Below are positions 5,860-14,172 of a stretch of DNA of 37,803 nt, in pieces; position 1 is the stretch's first letter, and each line of letters opens with the position of its first letter. This DNA comes from Lachnospiraceae bacterium (GTDB taxonomy: Bacteria; Bacillota; Clostridia; Lachnospirales; Lachnospiraceae). The DNA lies in contig CAJTFL010000033.1 of the NCBI GenBank assembly GCA_910575565.1, positions 1 to 37,803 on the forward strand, given 5' to 3'. Position numbers and translations under genes: made by a program. The notes under the pieces were generated by a model. It was not told the DNA's origin, ran no database searches, and saw only the letters and a program-made list of their open reading frames with translations.

Positions 5860-8427
5860 ATGAATGACATTTTATTTGGCAATAACAACGGCGCGGTGAT
5901 TAAAAAGTTGTCAGGGCGCTATTTCAAGGCCAGCAAAAGCAGGAATATCATTGCAATTATCGCAATCGTGCTGACAACCATACTCTTTACCACAATCTTC
6001 ACCCTTGGGTCTGGCCTGATGGACACCGTTCACGATCAGAACATCCGCAAGGCTGGCGGCGAGGGGCAGGCGGTATTAAATTATATCAGCGATGAAGTTT
6101 ACAACGATATGGTGGGAAATCCCCTGATCGACCGTATCGCCTACACAAAAGCGATTTCCTACCGGCTGAACAATCCGGGTCTGGAGCGCTGGCGGGCCGA
6201 CCTGTGGTATATGGATGATACCGCTCTGGAATTTGCCCGCTACACACCCACAACAGGCCATCGGCCCGAAGGGTCAAACGAGATCATCGCGGATACAAAG
6301 ACATTGGACGCCCTGGGCGTCCCGGCGCAGATCGGGGAAACCGTTTCTCTGACCTATGAAGTAAAGGGACAGTTATATACCACCGATTTCACCCTCTGCG
6401 GCTTTTGGGAAACTGACAGCTTGAGCAACATCGGGAGGCTGGTCGTGTCGAAAGCCTTTGTGGACGCCCATTCGGACATTTTGACCTATACCTATCCCGT
6501 GGACAATGATTATTCCGGCGTTGTCTCCGCCTATGTGATGTTCAGAGGGAACGGCGACATAGAAGCCCAGCTCCACCAGCTTCTTTCCGAAACCGGCTAT
6601 ACCTGCGACACAATGGGCGGCAGCAAGGAGAACGGCAACTATGTGATTGCCCGTGTCAGCCCGGCCTATCAAAGCGGCGCATTGACGGATAATCCTGCCA
6701 TGCTGGTTTCCGGCATGGTTGGCGTCGCGTTGATTATCGTAACAGGGTATTTGATTATCTACAACATTTTCCAGATTTCCGTTATTCAGGATATTCAGTC
6801 CTACGGACAGCTAAAAACGCTGGGTACAACAAAGCGGCAGATTAAGCGTCTAATCAACCGGCAGGCGCTCCGCCTGTCCCTGATTGGTATTCCCATCGGC
6901 CTGCTGGTGGGCTTCTTCATTGGCCGGGCCTTGGTGCCTTTCCTGATGAACGGAACGAGTTATACTGCGGACGCCGGTGTTAAAGTAACGGTAAATCCTC
7001 TGATTTTCATTGGTTCCGCTGCTTTCGCCCTTTTTACCGTCTTTGTCAGCGTCCGCAAGCCCGCGAAGATTGCCGGTACGGTTTCGGCAATCGAGGCCAT
7101 CCGCTACATGGAAAATGATACGGCAGCGTTTGGAACGCGCAGGGCCAAGGACAAAAAATCAACCCACGGCGCGAAGCTCCACTTTATGGCGCTGGCCAAC
7201 CTGGGCCGTAACCGCAAGCGTACTGTGCTGGTGATTGTGTCCATGACATTGAGTTTGGTGCTGTTCAACACGGTATTCACCCTGTCCGGCGGCTTTGATA
7301 TTGACAAGTATATTGCAAAATTTATGGATACGGACTTTGTGATTTCCAACGCAGAGTTTTTCCAATACCAGGTTGAAAAAAGCGAACATGATCTGTCCGA
7401 TACCTTCATTGAGGCCGTCAGACAAAGCAGCAGTTTTGAGGACGGCGGCAGGCTCTATTCCTCCTGGATGCTGGAAGAACCGTTTTCCACGGAACACAAT
7501 GCTTTTTTCAGCTATAACAAAGACCTGAACGGAAATCCTTTTGTAAGGCTGTATGGCGCGGACGATTTTCTGTTGAATGGCATGGAAGTCATAGAGGGAA
7601 CCATCGACCTGGAAAAGCTGAAATCAGGAAAGTATATCCTGTTGAGCGTAGAGTGTAACGACGATGGAACCGTCATAGAGAACCCCAATATCAGCGTGGG
7701 TGATACAGTACGGATCAACCATCTGAAAGCGGAGGAACTTTCCACTACTATTACTGACAGCTATGACTTTATCATCATGGCAAAAGTCCGGGCCAACGAG
7801 AACACGGCCACCACCCGCAACACAGGCGAGTCTCGGTTCTATCTCCCGACAGAAATCTTCCTGCCGCTGTGCGAGAACCCCCATCTGGTCAGTTTCCCCT
7901 TTGATGTGAAAGAGGGAACGGAAGCGGAAATGGCAGAGTTTTTGAACAGCTATATCGACAGTGTGGAGCCGAGTATGGATTTTGAATCCAAGGCGACCTA
8001 TACCAGCTCCTTTGATGACCTCACTTCCCTGATCATTACCATCGGAGGGGCATTGAGTATCATCATCGGAATTATCGGCATCGCAAACTTTGTGAACTCT
8101 GTCCTGACAAGCGTTATCACCCGCAAAAAGGAATTTGCCATGCTGCAAAGCATCGGTATGACCGGCAAGCAACTAAAGCGTATGCTTTCTTTTGAGGGGC
8201 TGTATTACGCAGTGGGAACAATCCTCACATCGGCTGTTCTCGGCGTTCTGTTTTCTGTAATAGTCGTGCGGGGAATTTCCGGTGGGATTTGGTTTTTCAC
8301 CTATCGCTTTGTTATGTGGCCCATGCTGGTAATCTATCCATTCCTTATCCTCCTGACCATAGCGATACCAGCACTCTTGTACCGGCAAATCGCCAAGGCC
8401 AGCATCATCGAACGGCTGCGGCAGTGA
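5860..8427 (+). CDS. FtsX-family ABC transporter permease, large form
   Basis: A protein of 855 residues. One N-terminal helix (about 29-49) is followed by an external domain of about 230 residues, then three helices (near 281-304, 339-358 and 380-398) forming the first FtsX unit. The second half repeats this: helix near 454-474, external domain, and three helices from about 723 to 840. The two-fold MacB/FtsX duplication with large extracellular domains is seen in antimicrobial-peptide transporters. With the upstream ATPase it probably expels or removes peptides from the membrane and may signal to the kinase. ATG 5860 follows AAGGGGGCG. No interruption was seen. Confidence 0.9.
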   Translation: MNDILFGNNNGAVIKKLSGRYFKASKSRNIIAIIAIVLTTILFTTIFTLGSGLMDTVHDQNIRKAGGEGQAVLNYISDEVYNDMVGNPLIDRIAYTKAISYRLNNPGLERWRADLWYMDDTALEFARYTPTTGHRPEGSNEIIADTKTLDALGVPAQIGETVSLTYEVKGQLYTTDFTLCGFWETDSLSNIGRLVVSKAFVDAHSDILTYTYPVDNDYSGVVSAYVMFRGNGDIEAQLHQLLSETGYTCDTMGGSKENGNYVIARVSPAYQSGALTDNPAMLVSGMVGVALIIVTGYLIIYNIFQISVIQDIQSYGQLKTLGTTKRQIKRLINRQALRLSLIGIPIGLLVGFFIGRALVPFLMNGTSYTADAGVKVTVNPLIFIGSAAFALFTVFVSVRKPAKIAGTVSAIEAIRYMENDTAAFGTRRAKDKKSTHGAKLHFMALANLGRNRKRTVLVIVSMTLSLVLFNTVFTLSGGFDIDKYIAKFMDTDFVISNAEFFQYQVEKSEHDLSDTFIEAVRQSSSFEDGGRLYSSWMLEEPFSTEHNAFFSYNKDLNGNPFVRLYGADDFLLNGMEVIEGTIDLEKLKSGKYILLSVECNDDGTVIENPNISVGDTVRINHLKAEELSTTITDSYDFIIMAKVRANENTATTRNTGESRFYLPTEIFLPLCENPHLVSFPFDVKEGTEAEMAEFLNSYIDSVEPSMDFESKATYTSSFDDLTSLIITIGGALSIIIGIIGIANFVNSVLTSVITRKKEFAMLQSIGMTGKQLKRMLSFEGLYYAVGTILTSAVLGVLFSVIVVRGISGGIWFFTYRFVMWPMLVIYPFLILLTIAIPALLYRQIAKASIIERLRQ

Positions 8428-8487
8428 GAAAGAAAAGCTGCCTTCTCTGGAAATCGAACTATTCAACAAAAAAGGAGAGAATCTAAA

Positions 8488-9333
8488 ATGAGAAAACGAT
8501 TGACTTGGGCGGCATTATTGGCCGCACTGCTGACACTTGCAGGCTGCGCAGGGAAGGAACCGGCGGAACCCAAGTGGGAGGCCCCCCTTTACCGCACAGT
8601 GGTCTACAACAGCGGAGAAGATGAAAGCGATGCGGCGTATCTGGAGATTGCACGGCGCAGTCAGAAGCTGCTGGCTGTGCTGGAGGAAAAAGCGGGAGCG
8701 TTTGTGATGGACGCATACAATTACCAGACCGTTGATGATGAGGGTACTCCCCTATATGCCATGAATCACCCGGAGGTTCCCATCGAGATTGCCCCCGCCG
8801 GGATGTCTGTGCAGGTAAGCCGAGAATATTTCAAATGGAATCCCATTGAAACGGCGGATGGTTCGGAACTGACAGAACAAATCGTGCAGGATGATTTGAC
8901 GCTGAATCTGCTTGTGCCGGAGCAGTACCGCGATATGGAGCAGGAAATACTGGCTGCCTGGAGAAAATACTTTTATTTTGAAAAGGTGGAGGCCGAGAAC
9001 GATTACAATGAATTAGCTGGCAGAGAAGAACGGCTGGACATCGCAGAAAATCAACTGACTGTGAACATTATCTATGTGAAGGATGGTCAGAGGTACTTTA
9101 CTTATCGGCGTGATTGTGCATCTGCTGACGGAAGTTGGATCACAGATCCTCTGGTACAGATTTATACCGGAAATATTCACTGCAACTATGCTCACAGCTT
9201 TCTGACACAGTGGACATATATCCCTTCGGAAGCAGGTTCGCCGGAAAAGGCTTACGAGGAAATAGCTCCCTATATTTTGGAGTGTGACGCTCAGGAGAGT
9301 TTGAAGGAACTTCGCCCGTTGCAAAATCAGTGA
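8488..9333 (+). CDS. Secreted lipoprotein of the ABC module
   Basis: 281 residues with a type II signal peptide and lipobox LAGC, so C20 is the lipidated residue. The mature part contains VSREYFKWNPIETADG, which resembles the external domain of DUF1430-type bacteriocin-associated membrane proteins; that similarity is from memory and tentative. It is otherwise a soluble domain on the outer membrane face. ATG 8488 follows AAAGGAGAG. It lies 60 bp after the permease in the same direction, so it is probably the last gene of the operon and could present or trap the peptide substrate. Confidence 0.7.
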   Translation: MRKRLTWAALLAALLTLAGCAGKEPAEPKWEAPLYRTVVYNSGEDESDAAYLEIARRSQKLLAVLEEKAGAFVMDAYNYQTVDDEGTPLYAMNHPEVPIEIAPAGMSVQVSREYFKWNPIETADGSELTEQIVQDDLTLNLLVPEQYRDMEQEILAAWRKYFYFEKVEAENDYNELAGREERLDIAENQLTVNIIYVKDGQRYFTYRRDCASADGSWITDPLVQIYTGNIHCNYAHSFLTQWTYIPSEAGSPEKAYEEIAPYILECDAQESLKELRPLQNQ

Positions 9334-9372
9334 GATAAACAGTGTTTTTGAAGGCAAGACAATACTGGTAAT

Positions 9373-9594
9373 TTAATTATAGAAGTGAAAAAAGAAATCT
9401 GCCCAGCGGCGGAAAAGAAAAAAACCGCTGACGGACAGAGGATTTTGTACGCTTTCTTGCACAGCTGATTTTTTCGGCGGTTTTGAGTAATCAAGGCCGC
9501 CATTTCTTTTTGCTAAAAAGCAAACCTCCAGATGACCCTCAGCAATCAGCAGGGGCGGTATATAGGAGGATACCGCCATGTCTGCAATATTCAT
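9373..9594 (-). CDS. Possible remnant of a conjugative-element protein
   Basis: The minus-strand frame begins MNIADMAVSSYIPPLLIAEG and continues HLEVCFLAKRNGG, a coherent segment of about 35 residues. It then runs into low-complexity sequence ending in a stop near 9373. The good part may be the start of a protein from the same mobile element, cut off after NGG. The region also holds a perfect hairpin (9554-9577) with AGGAGG in its loop, directly before ATG 9578 on the plus strand, which opens only an 18-codon frame. The two readings exclude each other. Confidence 0.3.
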   Translation of the reverse strand: MNIADMAVSSYIPPLLIAEGHLEVCFLAKRNGGLDYSKPPKKSAVQESVQNPLSVSGFFLFRRWADFFFHFYN

Positions 9595-9712
9595 TTGTAA
9601 TAGCTATGAAATATATCAATTAAAAAAAGCATAGTCCCTCCTCCGGGATATTATAGTTATTTATCGGCACTATCAATCCATATAAATCAGTATAATTATG
9701 GTCTTTTTCGTT

Positions 9713-9751
9713 GCGCCAGTTTCTCATTGCGAGAGGCTGGCGCTTCTTATT
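9713..9751 (+). terminator. Terminator-like hairpin
   Basis: GCGCCAG (9713-9719) pairs with CTGGCGC (9737-9743), with CTC/GAG extending the stem. TTCTTATTGTCGATTTTT follows. It lies upstream of the truncated MGFHYGYEKRKF gene and could act as an attenuator for it. Confidence 0.55.
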
Positions 9752-9799
9752 GTCGATTTTTAGGGAAACCTCCCGATGTGTACCGTTGCCGGTCCCCGC

Positions 9800-9937
9800 C
9801 TCCATTCGATTCACCCGCCAACCACGCCTGAATCGAAATGGAGGAAAACAATGGGATTTCACTATGGATATGAGAAAAGGAAGTTTGATGCAGAATGGAC
9901 CCGGCTGGAACAGGAATACCGCGAAGCCGAGCACTAA
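9800..9937 (+). pseudogene. Truncated 5' end of a conjugative-element gene with leader hairpin
   Basis: ATG 9851 opens a 28-residue frame, MGFHYGYEKRKFDAEW then RLEQEYREAEH, ending at 9937. I recognise this as the beginning of a protein common in clostridial conjugative elements, normally much longer and of unknown function. Here it stops abruptly where hsdM-like sequence of opposite strand begins, so this is a deletion junction. Just upstream, CTCCATTCGATTC (9800-9812) can pair with GAATCGAAATGGAG (9830-9843), burying most of the GGAGG ribosome binding site. Confidence 0.5.
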
Positions 9938-9942
9938 TCTCA

Positions 9943-10197
9943 TCAATCGCGCCGGTTCCCCATGCTCCTTTTCGAGAGTGGCCGGAAACTTTCCGCGATG
10001 ATCTTGATAATTTCATCCCGCAGTTCCTGTTTCTGTGCCCAATTTCCTGAATTTTGGCGTTGAGCTTTACAAGGCCGATAGCCTCTCTGATATCCTTGCT
10101 CTCTACATAAGTGGAAACAGACAGGTCATAGTTGTTTCCGGCTATCTCATCATAAGGAACACAACGGGCGAAGTTGTCTTCACATTCGTTGCCTTTC
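9943..10197 (-). pseudogene. Type I restriction methyltransferase HsdM, C-terminal remnant
   Basis: The minus strand encodes FARCVPYDEIAGNNYDLSVS, TYVESKDIREAIGLVKLNAK and, after a one-base shift, QKQELRDEIIKIIAE. This is the C-terminal end of HsdM-type N6-adenine methyltransferases: the YDLSVSxYVE segment, then the coiled-coil LNAxI...ELRxxIDxI. The catalytic domain is absent, a stop lies in frame at the N-terminal edge (10194-10196), and the tail is frameshifted, so it is dead. No hsdS or hsdR was found nearby. Confidence 0.6.
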
Positions 10198-10442
10198 GCG
10201 TTTTGCTCAAATAATCACATTCCGCAGTATATCATGGCAAAGCGAATTTTTCAATCTTCCGTTAGTATCTGGAATGGGAAACTGAACACATTGGAGATGG
10301 TGGAATCCCTGCAGGGAAATTGTTCATTCCCGCCCACACGGAAGCAGCGGAAAAAGTGGCGGTGATTTGCGGTAAATCTATTGACAAACCCCTGCCTGTA
10401 ATATATATTTATTTATATGAAATATATTTCGTCGGGTACTTA
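10198..10442. promoter_or_regulatory. Gene-free stretch with a consensus promoter
   Basis: TTGACA (10381-10386) and TATATT (10404-10409) with 17 bp between them form a near-consensus rightward promoter. No convincing gene was seen at 10198-10380; the short frames there lack ribosome binding sites. The next rightward gene starts at 10876, beyond two palindromic elements, so this may have been the flavoprotein operon's promoter before they inserted. An alternative is that it belonged to a deleted gene. Confidence 0.45.
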
Positions 10443-10608
10443 CTAGTACTGCGTTGCGTAAATAACGGTGAATAGGCGTCTGATGTCTGCGTTAGATGTG
10501 AATCCCGCGAAACGAAGGCGTAGTGGTGCTACGTCGAGTTTCGTGGGATTTACAGATGACGCAGACAGCGGGTGCATATTCACTGGAATTTACGCAACGC
10601 AGTACTAG
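10443..10608. mobile_element. 166-bp palindromic MITE-like element 1
   Basis: The ends are inverted copies: CTAGTACTGCGTTGCGTAAA at 10443 and its complement ending at 10608. The interior is imperfectly palindromic around GCGTAGTGGTGCTACG, so the element folds into one long hairpin. It carries no coding capacity. Both ends have CTAG, the usual target of IS630-type transposases, and the right CTAG is shared with element 2. Confidence 0.7.
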
Positions 10609-10770
10609 TGTAGCGACCGGATTATATTCAGTCAAACTTACTTGTCTATTTGCCCATCTGCTGCGTTGAATTTTCTAGTCGTAGCCACCGCTACGCCGTC
10701 GAAAATTCGCCTTGCAGATGAACAAATATCCTGCGTAATTTTGCTAAATATAATCCAGTCACTACACTAG
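10605..10770. mobile_element. 166-bp palindromic MITE-like element 2, IS630-like ends
   Basis: The element starts CTAGTGTAGCGACCGG and ends with the inverted CTAGTGTAGTGACTGG, again 166 bp and palindromic, centred near GTAGCCACCGCTACG. Its centre matches the inverted centre of element 1. Its ends resemble those of the IS630-family element at 36524-37803: 21 of 27 positions agree on the left, and ATATTTAGCAA is identical on the right. It is probably a non-autonomous derivative moved by such a transposase. Confidence 0.72.
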
Positions 10771-10875
10771 ATATTCGCTCGATGGATTGATGACTCGACA
10801 ACCCAATGATTTAATGATTCAGCTACTTAACATCACCAGCAAACCCTACATATGCTTAAACGAACGGAGGAAATA

Positions 10876-12357
10876 ATGAAAGAAACATTTGACGCGATTG
10901 TGATCGGCGCCGGGGTAGTGGGGAGCGCCATTGCCAGGGAGCTTTCCCGGTATCAGCTGAAAACGGCTGTCCTGGAAAAGAACCTGGATGTCTGCAACGA
11001 AACCAGCGGCAGGAATTCTGCCGTAGTCCACGGCGGCTTTGCCTACGATACCGGCACGCTGAAAGCCCGCTTCTGCGTGGCCGGAAATCAGATGATGGAG
11101 CAGCTTTCCAAGGAGCTGGATTTCCCCTTTATCCGCTGCGGCAAAGTCCTGGTAGGAAACACGGATGAGGATATGGCCCAGCTAAAGCGCACCATGGATC
11201 AGGGTGCGAAGAATGGAGCTGCTGGCCTGGAGTTAATCGATACGGATAAGCTTCACCAGCTGGTTCCCGCCGTGGTGGGGAAATTTGCCATGTGGTCGAA
11301 AACCAGCGGCATCTTAGATCCCTTCCTGTTTACCGTGGGCCTTGCGGAAAATGCCCACGCCAACGGGGTATCGTTTTATTTTGACCGTGAAGTGACCGGA
11401 ATTTCCAGGGAAACCGGGGAGGACGGGAAAACCCACAGCCATTATGTCCTTGACACGCCCCACGGCCAGTTTAAGGCCCGCTGGGTAATCAATGCCGCAG
11501 GCCTTGGCTGCAAGAAAATTTCCGATATGCTGGGCATTGCCGGCTACCGGGTTATCGGCTCCAAGGGCCATTACATTATCTTAAAAAAAGAGCTGGGCGC
11601 CCTTCTTCCCATGCCGGTATATCCGGTTCCCAGCAATACCTACATGGGCATCCATGTGACGCCTACGGTGGACGGCAATGTGACCGTGGGCCCGGATGCC
11701 GACACGGTGGATGAGTTTTCCTACTACGGTGTTCCACAGGCAAATATGGATTACCTGGCGGAAAGCGCCAAAAGCCTTTGGCCCCATATCCGCAAGGAAG
11801 ACCAGATCCGAAATTTCTCCGGGATCCTGCCCAAGTGGGTAGATGAAAACGGGGTGATCCAGGACTTTAAGATTGAGATTAAGGACGACATTGCCCCCAA
11901 TGCCGTAAATCTGGTGGGCATTGAATCCCCAGGGTTAACCGGCGCTGTCCCCATCGCCCAGTACGTGGTGGAGCTGATGCGGGAGCGGGAGGATTTTCAG
12001 GAAAATCCCCAGTTCAACCCTGTGCGCAAAGGCATTACCCGGTTTGCCGCCTGCACCCGCAAGGAACAGGCTGCCTTGATTGCCGAAAACCCGGATTACA
12101 GCGATATTATCTGCCAATGCGAGGAAATTACCCGGGCAGAGCTTTTAGCTGCCATCCACAATCCTTTAGGCGTAACCACCATGACGGGCTTAAAGTACCG
12201 CACCAGAGCCATGATGGGCGGATGCCAGGCAGGGTTCTGCCAGATGAAGATCGAACAGCTTTTGGAGCAGGAGCTGGGGATATCGGAAAAGGACGTGTGC
12301 TACAGCCGCAAAGGCTCCTGGCTTTTAGCCGGAAAGCTGCGGGACGGACAGGCATAA
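10876..12357 (+). CDS. GlpA-like FAD-dependent oxidoreductase with BFD [2Fe-2S] domain
   Basis: 493 residues. The N-terminal Rossmann motif is AIVIGAGVVGSAIARELS, followed by a DAO/GlpA-type FAD domain to about 370. The C-terminal BFD-like iron-sulphur domain has C413, C415, C450 and C455. This layout matches the catalytic subunit of anaerobic glycerol-3-phosphate dehydrogenase and related 2-hydroxyacid oxidoreductases. ATG 10876 follows GGAGG at 10866-10870; an upstream ATG at 10852 has none. It is the first of three tightly spaced genes whose products probably form one complex. The substrate is uncertain, because no glycerol kinase or facilitator is nearby. Confidence 0.85.
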   Translation: MKETFDAIVIGAGVVGSAIARELSRYQLKTAVLEKNLDVCNETSGRNSAVVHGGFAYDTGTLKARFCVAGNQMMEQLSKELDFPFIRCGKVLVGNTDEDMAQLKRTMDQGAKNGAAGLELIDTDKLHQLVPAVVGKFAMWSKTSGILDPFLFTVGLAENAHANGVSFYFDREVTGISRETGEDGKTHSHYVLDTPHGQFKARWVINAAGLGCKKISDMLGIAGYRVIGSKGHYIILKKELGALLPMPVYPVPSNTYMGIHVTPTVDGNVTVGPDADTVDEFSYYGVPQANMDYLAESAKSLWPHIRKEDQIRNFSGILPKWVDENGVIQDFKIEIKDDIAPNAVNLVGIESPGLTGAVPIAQYVVELMREREDFQENPQFNPVRKGITRFAACTRKEQAALIAENPDYSDIICQCEEITRAELLAAIHNPLGVTTMTGLKYRTRAMMGGCQAGFCQMKIEQLLEQELGISEKDVCYSRKGSWLLAGKLRDGQA

Positions 12358-12421
12358 TCAAGACAGTGTACCAGAGCATTGTTCAAACACTCTCTGGGGA
12401 TCGCAAATTTGGAGGAATGAA

Positions 12422-13654
12422 ATGGAGAAAAAAGATGTGGTAATTATCGGCGGCGGCCCTGCAGGGCTGGCAGCTGCCTTAAAACTTTATCAAAAGGGAA
12501 TCCGGGATATGGTGATTTTAGAGCGTGAGCACCATTTGGGCGGGATTCTCCGCCAGTGCATCCACGACGGCTTTGGCCTGGGGCGTTTTGGCAAAAGTTT
12601 GTCTGGGCCGGAGTATGCCCAGGCGTTTATTGACGAAATCCTGCGACTAAATATTCCTTACCAGACGGATGCCACCGTCCTGGAGCTGACCCGGGACAAG
12701 CAGGTTTATGCCATGACGAAGGAAGGCTTGAAGCTTTACCAGGCCAAGGCCGTGATTTTAGCTATGGGCTGCAAGGAGCGCAGCCGGGGGGCATTAGGCA
12801 TACCCGGGGAGCGGCCCGCAGGCGTATTTACCGCAGGGACGGCCCAGGCTTATATGAATCTGTATAACCGGATGCCGGCAAAGGAAGTGATTATCTTAGG
12901 CTCCGGCGATATCGGCATGATTATGGCCCGCCGCCTCACCCTGGAAGGAGCCCATGTGCAGGCCGTGTTTGAGATTATGCCAACGCCCAGCGGCCTTCCC
13001 AGGAACATTATCCAGTGCCTGGAGGATTATCAGATCCCCTTATACTTAAGCCACACCGTTACCGATATCCATGGGGATTCCCGCTTGACTGGCGTGACCA
13101 TTTCCCGGGTGGATGAGCACTTAAAGCCTATCCCCGGAACCGAAAAGGAGTATAAGTGCGATACGCTGATCCTTTCCGCGGGGCTGATTCCTGATAACCA
13201 GCTTTCCACCGACGCCGGGGTGACGTTAGATCCCCATACGAAAGGCCCATACGTGGACGAGCATCTGCAGACCAATATCCCAGGCATATTTGCCGCCGGG
13301 AACGTGCTCCACGTCCATGATTTGGTTGACTTTGTTTCCCTGGAGGCGGAAGCCCTGGCGGATGGCGCCGCAAGCTACGTTTCCGGGCAGGAGCTTGCCC
13401 CCTGCGGGTTAGCCATCAAGGCCGGGAATGGCGTCGGCCACACTGTTCCCCAGAAGATCAGCGGGACGGCGGATTTTAAGCTTTCCCTCAGGGTCAGGAG
13501 CCAGTTTATGGACTGCCGCATCGTCCTTCGCCAGGACGGGCGGGAGGTTGCCGCGAAAAAGATGAAGAAGGCTATCCCGGCTGAGATGATCCAGTTTATG
13601 GTCAGCGGAAAGAACATTAGCGGGGATGGGGATTTGGAGGTGTCCGTAGAATGA
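12422..13654 (+). CDS. NAD(P)/FAD-dependent oxidoreductase of the GlpA/DUF1667 operon
   Basis: 410 residues. FAD-binding motif VVIIGGGPAGLAAAL at the N-terminus, a cysteine-containing LRQCIHDGFGLG segment, a second nucleotide-binding motif (VIILGSGDIGMIMARRL), and the GIFAAGNVLHVHDLVD motif near the C-terminus, typical of pyridine-nucleotide disulphide oxidoreductase folds. It probably passes electrons between the flavin/iron-sulphur subunit upstream and NAD(P). ATG 12422 lies after GGAGGAATGAA. Its stop overlaps the start of the DUF1667 gene (ATGA), which indicates translational coupling. Confidence 0.85.
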   Translation: MEKKDVVIIGGGPAGLAAALKLYQKGIRDMVILEREHHLGGILRQCIHDGFGLGRFGKSLSGPEYAQAFIDEILRLNIPYQTDATVLELTRDKQVYAMTKEGLKLYQAKAVILAMGCKERSRGALGIPGERPAGVFTAGTAQAYMNLYNRMPAKEVIILGSGDIGMIMARRLTLEGAHVQAVFEIMPTPSGLPRNIIQCLEDYQIPLYLSHTVTDIHGDSRLTGVTISRVDEHLKPIPGTEKEYKCDTLILSAGLIPDNQLSTDAGVTLDPHTKGPYVDEHLQTNIPGIFAAGNVLHVHDLVDFVSLEAEALADGAASYVSGQELAPCGLAIKAGNGVGHTVPQKISGTADFKLSLRVRSQFMDCRIVLRQDGREVAAKKMKKAIPAEMIQFMVSGKNISGDGDLEVSVE

Positions 13655-14028
13655 GTGAGCAAATCGTGAAGAAGACTTATACCTGTATTGTCTGCCCCAA
13701 CGGCTGCGATATTGAGGCAAAGCTAAGGGGGAAGGAAATCCTTTCCGTCACCGGGCATACCTGCCCCAAGGGGGAGGCTTACGTCCGCCAGGAGCTGGAA
13801 AACCCTACCCGCACCATTGCCACCTCCGTGCTGGTTTTGGGAGGGGAGATTCCCTTAGCCAGCGTAAGGCTTACAAGCCCTATCCCTAAGGAGCTGATCT
13901 TTCCCGCCATGGAGGAGATCAAGAAAATCTGCCTTAATGCCCCGGTAACAGCCGGAACCGTTGTGTTAAGCCGTGTGTGCGGGACGGACAGTGATGTAAT
14001 CGTAACGAAAAACGTGGGCGTTGTCTGA
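13651..14028 (+). CDS. DUF1667 family cysteine-motif protein
   Basis: 125 residues with CIVCPNGCDIE (CxxCxxxC) and a fourth cysteine in GHTCPKGEAYVRQE, the DUF1667 pattern. It resembles a small metal or iron-sulphur domain such as the N-terminal part of molybdopterin oxidoreductases. DUF1667 genes almost always follow the two flavoprotein genes seen here, so it is likely a third subunit carrying electrons. The start overlaps the preceding stop by 4 nt. A strong terminator follows. Confidence 0.85.
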   Translation: MSEQIVKKTYTCIVCPNGCDIEAKLRGKEILSVTGHTCPKGEAYVRQELENPTRTIATSVLVLGGEIPLASVRLTSPIPKELIFPAMEEIKKICLNAPVTAGTVVLSRVCGTDSDVIVTKNVGVV

Positions 14029-14055
14029 ACCGCTGCTAATTAAGCGCCTTCTTTT

Positions 14056-14099
14056 GCCGGATTTCTCGGAAATTTTCCTGGAATCCGGCGTTTTTTCTT
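14056..14099 (+). terminator. Rho-independent terminator of the oxidoreductase operon
   Basis: GCCGGATT (14056-14063) pairs with AATCCGGC (14082-14089), with GTTTTTTCTT after it. It closes the three-gene operon 28 bp after the DUF1667 stop. Confidence 0.8.
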
Positions 14100-14172
14100 T
14101 GACGGCCTTTTAAAGAAATGGTACACTTTATCTAAACCGCCAGCCGGAATTAATGAAAGGAAGCCATAACAA

